Source of the DNA: a virus
IMG/VR virus record: IMGVR_UViG_3300030380_005651
Span: 3,089-38,556 of that record
Strand: one strand, 5' to 3'
Length of the DNA: 35,468 nt
Both the position numbers and the translations under genes were made by a program. Below the pieces are notes generated by a model that searched no databases, was not told the DNA's origin, and saw only the letters and a program-made list of their open reading frames with translations. This document shows, piece after piece, positions 29,033-35,468 of the stretch (the first letter of the stretch is position 1; the number at the start of each line of letters is the position of its first letter).

Positions 29033-29040
29033 TATTTATA
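29033..29040 (-). promoter_or_regulatory. Late-promoter-like TATAAATA upstream of hli
   Basis: Read leftward, TATAAATA stands about 90 bases before the first hli ATG and just beyond the primase stop at 29045. It would allow separate late transcription of the hli operon. A second exact copy at 28945-28952 is only five bases from the ATG and is too close to be a normal promoter. Confidence 0.4.
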
Positions 29041-29044
29041 TCTC

Positions 29045-31615
29045 TTACTGTGATTGTCTTTCTGGGAGTATAGTTACTGAGGATTTAAATTTTTCGTCAG
29101 AATTTCTTATTGCCAATCCTTTTATAAATGGTCTTCCTTTTTTACTAAAGCTAATTATTTCTTTCATTCCCAACTGATTTTTACAACAATCTAATAAAAG
29201 GGCTATAAATCTTTTCTGACCTACTGGCTTAGAACCTGTATCTTCACAATATGAACAATATGAGGCATAAAGATGAAAATTACTATTTACATATCTTTCC
29301 TTAGAATCTTTAGCAGCTGGGATTTTTTTACCCACAGCGGATACTGACTCTGGTGAATGAACTACTTCAGACTGTAGCCATTCAACTAAATTATTACTAG
29401 TTAAAAGAATACTATTTCTTACAGCTTTTAAATGATCAACTTTTTCATAAGTATCAAGTAAATATTCTCTCATTTCTTTAGTTTCCATTTGTAAGACCCA
29501 ATTAACTAATCCTGGTAAATAAGACTTCCATAACCCCTTTACCTCGCCATTTTCAAGTTTTATCATCTCTACTGCTTCAGAATTTTTATCCCAAAGTGGC
29601 CTGTTAAATTCAACAGTTAATCTTCTTCTTGTAAGACCAGAGGTATTATCAGTCGTTTGTATTGGCTCATTGGCACAAACCATAACCATTCCTGTATATA
29701 CAAAAGGCTCTCCAACATTTTTATTTTTTTCTTCGAATCTTAAATTATCTCCTCCTGTTAAAGCTTTGAATATTTGTGCAGATCCTCCATATCTTTCTGA
29801 GTCATTAATCAAAGTAAGTCTTTTACCTTTGATAGAAGCAATTTCAAAACGACTTTGCTCTAATTGATTTAATGTTGTAGATGCATAATTACCATTACCA
29901 ATTAAAGCACAACATAAATTAGCGAAGGTTGATTTACCTCTACCACCAGGGCCAATAACTTCCAAGAATCGTTGTAATTCATGGCCTTTCCCTACTAAAC
30001 ATGCTTTTAACCATGCTCTTAATACTTGTACTCTTTCCTCATCATTGTATTGAGTTTTCCTTAACCATTGAATTATAGGTCCTGATTCAGCGTTAGGATC
30101 ATACTCAAAATCTAAACCCCAAGTTAGATAATTTTCTTGGTCATGTGGGAGAAACTCTGATGTGCTCATTTCTAAGACACCATTACGAAAAGCTAATTTG
30201 TCAGGATCATCATTCCAATAAGGTTGAGTAATATAAGCTTTTGTTAAATTTGTTACATCAGATAAAAGATGAGATGTAAAGCCACCTGGGGTTGGTATAC
30301 TTTCTCTTAAAAATAAATCCTGAACAAAATGTTTATATTCATCTTTATATTCTTCTCTTCGCCATGTTCCCTTTTTAGATTGGTAAAACATAAATGTATC
30401 ATATTTAGGATCATATCTCCAACCACATTCAATAACCATTCCTGTAACCATTTCAGCTAATTCCGAAGCCGGTGCAGTTTTAGGTCTTCCTTTGTTGCTA
30501 ATTTTTTCTTTTATATTTAATTTTTCTTTCTTTGTAGGTTCGCCTATTAACTCGGTTAATACTTGATTTACAAATGGCATGGGTAATTCAGCATTATCTT
30601 GTTGAAATGCTTTTTTAGCCTTTTCTGCTAATACATCTGCCGATTCAACAACAAAGCCTCCTACGTCTATATATCCGTCTTCTTTTGCCATAGCTCGAAG
30701 ATGATGTAAACCACAACGATTTTCTGGGGCAGGACCACCTTCTACGACTTCAAATGTATCCCATTTCTTTTCACATACCCCATCTTGAAAATTCTCTGCT
30801 TGTTTTGACCAATCAATCCAATCACCAAGTAAAGCCTCATCTACTTGTTTAAGACTCATACCTACCTTTAACCAGTCATCATAATCAGCCGATCTTTCAG
30901 GATTTAAATGATCTAGATAAATTTTTGCTTCATTAACATATTCTTCTTGCTGATATTCCGATCCTTCCTCATAATCTAAATTTACTTGCTGGGTTACAAT
31001 ACCTGATTTTACTGGTTTTTTATATTTATTTAAAGGATATGCCTTAGCTATTGCATCGTATAACCACTCAGGCATTTCTGGAGGATTTTTTGCAAATTCA
31101 AATCCACCATGTTGAGTTGTAAAATAACCTTCTGTATCTGGATGACTACCCATTATTGCACCTTGTCTAGATCTAAATAAGATTTCAAAACAAGGAATAC
31201 CTATTTTTATCGTTGCTTTATCAGGTAATAAATTTAATTTTGCAGCTGGTACACTGAAAAGCATTCTCTGCCTATCTGGTTTTCCAGATGAAATAGTAAG
31301 GGTTGGTGGAAAAGCACCCGATATAGGAGCTCCTGCAAGCTCTTCAAGGTCTTTTATCGCATCTGTGCCATCTATATCTACCCAAACTAAACCACCGCTG
31401 TTTGACCATACACCTGTAATTAATCCAATCCCTGTTGCCTTTCCCTGATCAAACTCACGTTTTATCTCTTCTATTGAATATGGTTGAGTAGTCCACCCAG
31501 CTACATATGCCCTTTTACCTTGTAATGGAGTAAGAGCCCAATCTTTAGGGATTAAATCAAAATTAATCTCTCCGGGTTTTAAATGATTATTTGGTTCTGG
31601 TGATGCAGTTGGCAT
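29045..31615 (-). CDS. Prim-Pol / SF3 helicase fusion (phage D5-like primase)
   Basis: It encodes 856 residues. The N-terminal primase-polymerase domain (about 25-190) has VDIDG with D80-x-D82, then SSGKPDRQRMLF (109-120), a GKP-x-R-x-Q variant also known in cyanobacterial relatives, and FEILFRSRQGAIM. A PriCT-like segment follows near 225-290 (YDDWLKVGMSL; WIDWSKQA). The helicase has Walker A GPGGRGKST (555-563), LTLINDSE as Walker B (600-607), a sensor MVMVCANEPI (643-652) and Arg finger candidates at 663-665. This is a primase-helicase for phage DNA replication and differs in type from T4 gp41/gp61. It is the last gene of the replication operon. Confidence 0.9.
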   Translation of the reverse strand: MPTASPEPNNHLKPGEINFDLIPKDWALTPLQGKRAYVAGWTTQPYSIEEIKREFDQGKATGIGLITGVWSNSGGLVWVDIDGTDAIKDLEELAGAPISGAFPPTLTISSGKPDRQRMLFSVPAAKLNLLPDKATIKIGIPCFEILFRSRQGAIMGSHPDTEGYFTTQHGGFEFAKNPPEMPEWLYDAIAKAYPLNKYKKPVKSGIVTQQVNLDYEEGSEYQQEEYVNEAKIYLDHLNPERSADYDDWLKVGMSLKQVDEALLGDWIDWSKQAENFQDGVCEKKWDTFEVVEGGPAPENRCGLHHLRAMAKEDGYIDVGGFVVESADVLAEKAKKAFQQDNAELPMPFVNQVLTELIGEPTKKEKLNIKEKISNKGRPKTAPASELAEMVTGMVIECGWRYDPKYDTFMFYQSKKGTWRREEYKDEYKHFVQDLFLRESIPTPGGFTSHLLSDVTNLTKAYITQPYWNDDPDKLAFRNGVLEMSTSEFLPHDQENYLTWGLDFEYDPNAESGPIIQWLRKTQYNDEERVQVLRAWLKACLVGKGHELQRFLEVIGPGGRGKSTFANLCCALIGNGNYASTTLNQLEQSRFEIASIKGKRLTLINDSERYGGSAQIFKALTGGDNLRFEEKNKNVGEPFVYTGMVMVCANEPIQTTDNTSGLTRRRLTVEFNRPLWDKNSEAVEMIKLENGEVKGLWKSYLPGLVNWVLQMETKEMREYLLDTYEKVDHLKAVRNSILLTSNNLVEWLQSEVVHSPESVSAVGKKIPAAKDSKERYVNSNFHLYASYCSYCEDTGSKPVGQKRFIALLLDCCKNQLGMKEIISFSKKGRPFIKGLAIRNSDEKFKSSVTILPERQSQ

Positions 31616-31761
31616 TATTTATAATTTTTTGTCTAACAGTATGAGAGTAACTCTTATTTTCGACTAGGAAACCCCTACATATAGGGAAATTTTCTTTTTT
31701 CTTTGGATTTGTACCCCACAGTTAGTGTTGATATCCTTTAATTTATGCTACATAGACCTGT

Positions 31762-32589
31762 CTATGCTGGGTCTGTATTATCCCCATCAATCCCCTCCAT
31801 CTCAATCTCTGATTGCTTTTCTGAGGGGAGAACTTCTTCGTAATACTTTGTAACTATACCTTTCCATTTTTGTTTATACTTCTCAATAGTATGTTTTTGA
31901 ATAACAAATACCTGAGAAATTTCTCTTGTTGCAACGAAAGTCATACATAAGTCAGGAATTATATTTATTGTGTGTTCAAGACCTAACGCATAAGCAGCGA
32001 GTTGTAGTTGACATTTTTGATATTTCATAAATCCTGATCTTTTTTTTCCATATTCACTTTTAGGAGTGCTCGAATCAGGCCATTTAGAACAGTATGGATT
32101 GGTAGAGGTTTTTAAATCACCTAATACAATTTGTCCTTTGTATTCGGCTACAATATCAGGTGCTCCTGCCCATCCATAATTTTTATTTTCATGAAAACCA
32201 GGATGCCATACACGAGATATGCCATCAGATCCTTTTGTCCAAGCATAGTCATCAACATTTGCTGGATTCTCAGCCCATATTACGTTACTTAATTTACTTA
32301 AATTTGCAGGTAATCCATCCCAATACTCTGCAATTTCTTTGTTTTCTATTACAGGATCTTTATCAATGCCTAATAAATATTCTTCCATTAAGGAGTGAAC
32401 CTTAGTGCCTCTTGCAGCTGCAGCTTCCCGACCCCCAGGATTTTTTTTTGCCCATCTTTCTAAAGCAGCTTTGTTGCCTTGAGTTGCAGAGAGAATAGTA
32501 GTTACAGATGGTAGAGCACCATAAGGAGTCTTATAGTGCCTTGACCCATTTATAGTAACTCTTGTGTCGCCTTGAGAACGATAATCCAA
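31762..32589 (-). CDS. PD-(D/E)XK exonuclease (Cas4/MGME1-like)
   Basis: It encodes 275 residues from a TTG start; the frame is open further upstream, so the start is not certain. The nuclease elements are in order: LPSVTTIL (26-33), GTKVHSLMEEYL with His65, GAPDIVAEY with Asp145, GDLKTS with Asp158 and Lys160, and QLQLAAYALG (194-203). The fold is expected to digest DNA from an end or single strand, for recombination or degradation of host DNA. It is in the leftward replication operon before the primase. A leader of 146 bases with a CCCTA/TAGGG stem separates them. Confidence 0.85.
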   Translation of the reverse strand: MDYRSQGDTRVTINGSRHYKTPYGALPSVTTILSATQGNKAALERWAKKNPGGREAAAARGTKVHSLMEEYLLGIDKDPVIENKEIAEYWDGLPANLSKLSNVIWAENPANVDDYAWTKGSDGISRVWHPGFHENKNYGWAGAPDIVAEYKGQIVLGDLKTSTNPYCSKWPDSSTPKSEYGKKRSGFMKYQKCQLQLAAYALGLEHTINIIPDLCMTFVATREISQVFVIQKHTIEKYKQKWKGIVTKYYEEVLPSEKQSEIEMEGIDGDNTDPA

Positions 32590-32624
32590 GAATAAATAGT
32601 CAGCTGATGACAGGATATCGCCCC

Positions 32625-32936
32625 CTAATCTTGCTCTACTTCTGGCGGTCTTTCCTCAAAACAATTATCAATTTTAGATGCAAAAGTAATATTCTGATAA
32701 TTAGCTACATGACCTTGAATTCTTTTATGAATATCAAAGGCTGATTTAATAGCATCATCAGGGCTAATCATTAATTTAGAGTTAGCTAAAAGACCAGCTG
32801 TAAGCATAGTAATTGCTAGTTCTTGAGGATTTATGGTGAATCCTCTTAATGATTTACCATTATCGGTAAAAGAGGATAGTAAAAAATCAAGATGCTCAAT
32901 GTATGGGTCTTGTCTTGGGTTGCCTCCGGTAGTCAT
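32625..32936 (-). CDS. Hypothetical protein of replication operon
   Basis: It encodes 103 residues. It has a helical core (TINPQELAITMLTAGLLANS; DAIKSAFDIHKRIQGHVANY), an acidic tail and no clear motif. The ATG overlaps the preceding stop (TAATG). Its position between a winged-helix gene and the exonuclease suggests a DNA-metabolism accessory, but this is not shown. Confidence 0.65.
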   Translation of the reverse strand: MTTGGNPRQDPYIEHLDFLLSSFTDNGKSLRGFTINPQELAITMLTAGLLANSKLMISPDDAIKSAFDIHKRIQGHVANYQNITFASKIDNCFEERPPEVEQD

Positions 32937-33175
32937 TATTCCTCCTGATTGAGTATTTGATAAAGAGTAATTGTGTTTCTCTTTATTATGGGTATAAGTA
33001 ATCCCTCATCTTTCAATGCAGAGATTCTTCTTTGAATTGTTCTATGATTTCGCTGAAACTTTTTTACAACATCAGTGATAGGTACTAAAACAAAATGATT
33101 ACCTTCAAATTCTGTTGAAGATTCATAAAGATATTTATAAATACCCTTAGCTAAATCATCCATCAAGTTACTCAT
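32936..33175 (-). CDS. Winged-helix DNA-binding protein
   Basis: It encodes 79 residues from an ATG with AAAGG upstream; another in-frame ATG 24 bases earlier overlaps the previous stop and gives 87 residues. HFVLVPITDVVKKFQRNHRT, then IQRRISALKDEGLLIPII is a helix-turn-helix with wing: a recognition helix HRTIQRRISALKDEG and a strand KRNTITLYQIL. It could regulate the replication operon or bind origin DNA. It overlaps the next gene by one base. Confidence 0.7.
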   Translation of the reverse strand: MSNLMDDLAKGIYKYLYESSTEFEGNHFVLVPITDVVKKFQRNHRTIQRRISALKDEGLLIPIIKRNTITLYQILNQEE

Positions 33176-33198
33176 GAGTGACCTTTCTATAGTTAACA

Positions 33199-33435
33199 TT
33201 ATTTAGAAGTTTTTTTGTTTTTGGTTTGTTGTAAAAATTTTTCTACTCCTGTTTTAGCACTTTCTAAACAGCTAGTCCAACAACCTTCCCAGTTGTACAT
33301 CTTACTTGGATATTTATATAAGACTAATCCTGTATTCCCATGTTTTAAACTTTTAATTTTATAGCCTTCATGGACAATAGATTCTAGTGGTAATGAGGTA
33401 CCACCAAATGTTTTGGACTTTTTCTGACCAGACAT
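33199..33435 (-). CDS. Small basic hypothetical protein
   Basis: It encodes 78 residues with a basic start (SGQKKSKTFGGTSLPLES), a compact middle (YKIKSLKHGNTGLVLYKYPS; NWEGCWTSCLESAKTGVEKF) and a Lys-rich tail. The middle resembles a small beta-alpha single-strand-binding layout, but no family is confirmed. It overlaps the winged-helix gene's alternative start by one base. Confidence 0.6.
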   Translation of the reverse strand: MSGQKKSKTFGGTSLPLESIVHEGYKIKSLKHGNTGLVLYKYPSKMYNWEGCWTSCLESAKTGVEKFLQQTKNKKTSK

Positions 33436-33481
33436 GTTACTTAGGTAAGTATGTCTAGGATATCCGCCCTGTATCTAGGAA

Positions 33482-33625
33482 TTATCTATCAAATAGTTGA
33501 TAGTTTTCCATAGTTCCTTTTTTTAAATTTTCTTTATGTCCTTTTAACATATTTTCTATTTTTACAGCTTCTACATTGAGAGCTGCATTTTCGATAAATT
33601 TGTTAAATTTTTCTTTTTTTGTCAT
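33482..33625 (-). CDS. 47-residue helical protein
   Basis: A 48-codon ATG to TAA frame. The product is charged and helical (MTKKEKFNKFIENAALNVEA, then VKIENMLKGHKENLKKGTME) with no membrane segment. It fills most of the gap between the small basic gene and the Gp157-like gene. A 7-bp hairpin (CTATCAA-ATAG-TTGATAG) overlaps its 3' end. Unknown role; included as part of the replication operon. Confidence 0.5.
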   Translation of the reverse strand: MTKKEKFNKFIENAALNVEAVKIENMLKGHKENLKKGTMENYQLFDR

Positions 33626-33668
33626 AATTTTTTTTCTTATTTTAGTAGTAGTTAATGTAAATTCAAGT

Positions 33669-34268
33669 TTATATACCTGTTTTTAATCTTTTTCTTAAGT
33701 TATATGTCAGCGACACTCTCTGGACTAATTTCGCCTTCGAAGGGGCAGTTGTTGGGTTTTCGACTAATGCTTTTCTTAAATACTCTTTATCCGGTAATTT
33801 TTCTGCTGATTTTTTTAATACTTCACCATTAAAAATTCTTTTTAAAAAAGTTTCTTTTACAAGTCCAAATTTTACTTTTTCTTCTGCAGACCAACTTTCA
33901 AAATCATCAACTAACTTTGATTTTACAGATTTAATTGTTGCTTGATATTTATTTCCCGTAGGCATAGAAGTTATTAAGTTGTTTTCGTAAGCAGTCTTAA
34001 TAATGTTAATAATAGATTTTCTTTTATTTTTCCAAAAATTTTGATTTTTTTTCAACTCTATAATTTCTTTTTCTCTATTTGAAATTTGTTTATCACAATC
34101 TTTTATTACACTAATTATTGCATCAAATTTTGATTCCTCTCTAGATTTAAGACAATTCCAAATATATTCCAGTTCCTCTTTTTCTTCAATGTCAACTGAA
34201 GATTGTAATAATTCATCGATTTCTTTACTTTTTTCCAGTAACTGATTGTAACTTAGAGGATCTGCCAT
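33669..34268 (-). CDS. Gp157-like phage protein
   Basis: It encodes 199 residues. The coiled region SKFDAIISVIKDCDKQISNR, then EKEIIELKKNQNFWKNKRKS and IINIIKTAYENN match the Sipho_Gp157 family layout, in which a long charged helical hairpin precedes a beta segment (KYQATIKSVKSKLVDDFES). The family sits in the replication and recombination regions of many siphophages and is linked to phage resistance. It is first in the leftward operon behind the sigma70-like promoter at 34288-34315. Confidence 0.6.
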   Translation of the reverse strand: MADPLSYNQLLEKSKEIDELLQSSVDIEEKEELEYIWNCLKSREESKFDAIISVIKDCDKQISNREKEIIELKKNQNFWKNKRKSIINIIKTAYENNLITSMPTGNKYQATIKSVKSKLVDDFESWSAEEKVKFGLVKETFLKRIFNGEVLKKSAEKLPDKEYLRKALVENPTTAPSKAKLVQRVSLTYNLRKRLKTGI

Positions 34269-34287
34269 AATTACATGTTTTGGTCAA

Positions 34288-34315
34288 ATTGTAAGTTGTG
34301 TACGGTTTCTGTCAA
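34288..34315 (-). promoter_or_regulatory. Sigma70-like early promoter of replication operon
   Basis: Read leftward: TTGACA (34315-34310), a 16-base spacer, TACAAT (34293-34288), and the ATG of the Gp157-like gene 20 bases further. The -35 is perfect and the -10 differs from consensus at one base. The spacer is one base short of optimal. Confidence 0.6.
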
Positions 34316-34351
34316 TAACTGAAGTAGAATAAGTAAAGAATCCTCATACTT

Positions 34352-34603
34352 ATGGCATCTTTTGATTTAATCGAATTGTCTATTGATCCTTTAGATATGG
34401 AACCAACACTAGAGGATGAGTTCACAGCTACTGTGGTTAAAAATCAAATTGACGATTTAGATGACATTGATCATGTAAAAATTGCTACAAAGCAATTAGT
34501 CAACATAGTGATGCAAAGACAGGCAATGATAAGAGCGTTATGTAAGCGACTATCTGATATAGAAAAAGGGGATAACATACGAATACAAAGATTTAAGGGG
34601 TAA
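34352..34603 (+). CDS. Small helical hypothetical protein
   Basis: It encodes 83 residues. An acidic start (LIELSIDPLDMEPTLEDEFT) precedes a helical segment (IATKQLVNIVMQRQAMIRAL) with a basic end (KRLSDIEKGDNIRIQRFKG). It is divergent from the replication operon. The stop directly precedes the TTG-start small gene at 34605. No family is recognised. Confidence 0.6.
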   Translation: MASFDLIELSIDPLDMEPTLEDEFTATVVKNQIDDLDDIDHVKIATKQLVNIVMQRQAMIRALCKRLSDIEKGDNIRIQRFKG

Positions 34604-34604
34604 C

Positions 34605-34745
34605 TTGTCTATTGAATTAAAAACATCGAAACTATTAAAAATTTTGGAGCAAGCTACTGTATGTGAGGACAGAGAAAAAGCACAAAAGCTCATAAAAAAA
34701 GCGGATAAAGTTTCTAGGAAACTCTCCGCCTTATCAGATTTTTAA
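34605..34745 (+). CDS. 46-residue helical protein, TTG start
   Basis: A TTG start one base after the previous stop gives a 47-codon frame ending in TAA. The product is charged and helical (SIELKTSKLLKILEQATVCE, then DREKAQKLIKKADKVSRKLS). Placement against the previous stop favours coupled translation, although there is no ATG. Unknown role. Confidence 0.5.
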   Translation: MSIELKTSKLLKILEQATVCEDREKAQKLIKKADKVSRKLSALSDF

Positions 34746-34751
34746 TTAGTA

Positions 34752-35468
34752 CTAGGTTAATCCACCAACTAATTCCCCTGTTTCGGTACTTCTTTTTCCT
34801 AAGTCATCCGCAGCTGGAAGGATTGGAGCTGCACTCAGATCGACCCCTGGGGCTAATGCATTAATTCCTACCTCTTCCTGCATCTGCTTGAAGAAGTTCT
34901 TACCGTATGCCTCTACAGGGAAACATTCATAGATGTTTTCATAGTTATCTATGTCTTCATCTTTTTTCGGCCAGAAGTTTTCAATGGTTTTTGGTGTAGG
35001 TTCTAGCCATTTATTTGGGGATAAAACTTTTGCACCAAAGTCACCAAATTTTGTAACTCCAAAGGTTGGTGTCCATATTACGGAGGCACACATTTTTTCA
35101 CCAAAGCCCTCAGCGTTTGTATCTCCAGTGGCCTTTGCATAAGAACTTTCTAGTTGTTCTAAGAATTGTGAATATTTTTGTACAAAATTCTTTTGTGCTC
35201 CACCACCAAGGGATAGTACTACAGGTTTGCTATGAACCGCCTTACCATTTTTATCTACTAAGTAGACAAGCATAATTCTTCTAACCTTATAAGGAGAAGA
35301 TTTAGGACCACCTGCGTTTTCTGTTTTCCAGTTGTCCCAAAGGTATTTAGCATCTTCATAGAATCCCATAATGGTGCTTTTGTTTTTGCCATCAGGACCT
35401 TCTTCATTTTTTTCTAAAAAGGTTGGATCAGTATTTTGAGCACCCCGAAGTAAAATTAGTCGAGGAGT
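34752..35468 (-). CDS. DUF5895-like protein, cut by window end
   Basis: The frame stays open to the last base, so the N-terminus is missing; an internal ATG at 35369 is not a proven start. The visible part has TPRLILLRGAQNTDPTF, then YKVRRIMLVYLVDKNGKAVH, KPVVLSLGGGAQKNF and a Trp/Asp-rich middle. It ends in a disordered ALAPGVDLSAAPILPAADDL tail, common in single-stranded-DNA-binding proteins. The opening resembles the cyanobacterial DUF5895 family as I recall it. Beside Gp157-like, exonuclease and primase genes, an ssDNA-binding or annealing role is a reasonable inference. Confidence 0.6.
   Translation of the reverse strand, partial: TPRLILLRGAQNTDPTFLEKNEEGPDGKNKSTIMGFYEDAKYLWDNWKTENAGGPKSSPYKVRRIMLVYLVDKNGKAVHSKPVVLSLGGGAQKNFVQKYSQFLEQLESSYAKATGDTNAEGFGEKMCASVIWTPTFGVTKFGDFGAKVLSPNKWLEPTPKTIENFWPKKDEDIDNYENIYECFPVEAYGKNFFKQMQEEVGINALAPGVDLSAAPILPAADDLGKRSTETGELVGGLT

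Noticed and set aside
29670-29867. Rightward frame inside the primase
   Set aside because: It is antisense to conserved Walker B and sensor codons, with shadow composition.
34284-34304. GTA-N7-TAC near the replication promoter as an NtcA box
   Set aside because: The spacer is seven bases, not eight, and a better sigma70-like promoter overlaps it.
1-35468. CRISPR arrays, rRNA genes and insertion sequences
   Set aside because: No regularly spaced direct repeats, no rRNA-like sequence and no transposase or terminal-repeat structure were found by reading.

Overview
This is an AT-rich, densely packed fragment of a marine cyanophage genome. It infects Prochlorococcus or Synechococcus by inference: it encodes four high-light-inducible proteins (hli), an NblA-like phycobilisome-degradation adaptor and many small proteins of the kind seen in marine cyanophages. 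Its fibre and structural genes look like those of T4-like cyanomyoviruses. The primase found here is a Prim-Pol/SF3 fusion rather than the T4 gp41/gp61 pair, so the lineage may be atypical or mosaic. No core T4 replication gene is visible in the window, but the rest of the genome cannot be seen. Both ends cut through genes.

Layout. (1) 1-3.8 kb: virion proteins, including a 757-residue protein with SWIM-type Zn ligands and FCCH-like beta-domain repeats. (2) 3.8-12.2 kb: host-contact genes, all rightward apart from one small coiled-coil membrane protein. They comprise tandem paralogues, repeat-rich fibres, a fibre with a self-cleaving S74 chaperone, a tail-fibre assembly chaperone and several small accessory proteins. 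(3) 12.2-15.6 kb: a membrane or virion cluster with three leftward genes for exported proteins. (4) 15.6-22.7 kb: small conserved genes, HNH endonuclease, 2OG-Fe(II) oxygenase, a 32-residue membrane peptide, NblA-like protein, GH24-like lysozyme, DUF1599-like protein, Dam-like methyltransferase and unknowns. (5) 22.7-27.8 kb: virion proteins, a large zinc/HNH-like protein, a noncoding segment with a duplicated RNA hairpin, and a second S74 fibre. (6) 27.8-29.0 kb: a leftward run of four hli genes and four tiny genes, mostly joined by stop/start overlaps, behind a perfect NtcA box with a correctly spaced -10. (7) 29.0-34.3 kb: a leftward replication module (Gp157-like, winged helix, PD-(D/E)XK exonuclease, Prim-Pol/SF3 helicase) behind a sigma70-like promoter. 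(8) 34.3-35.5 kb: two small rightward genes and a leftward gene cut by the window end.

Working model: NblA-like protein would feed phycobilisomes to the host protease and release amino acids, while HLIPs protect the photosystems so light energy continues to support replication. NtcA control would link the hli operon to 2-oxoglutarate and nitrogen status. The strongest novelty candidates are the NtcA-type hli and small-protein operon, the duplicated RNA hairpin at 24.6-24.9 kb, the SWIM motif in a virion protein, and the exported protein that lacks a usable start codon.

Family assignments come from reading motifs and from memory of cyanophage proteins. No database search was run.
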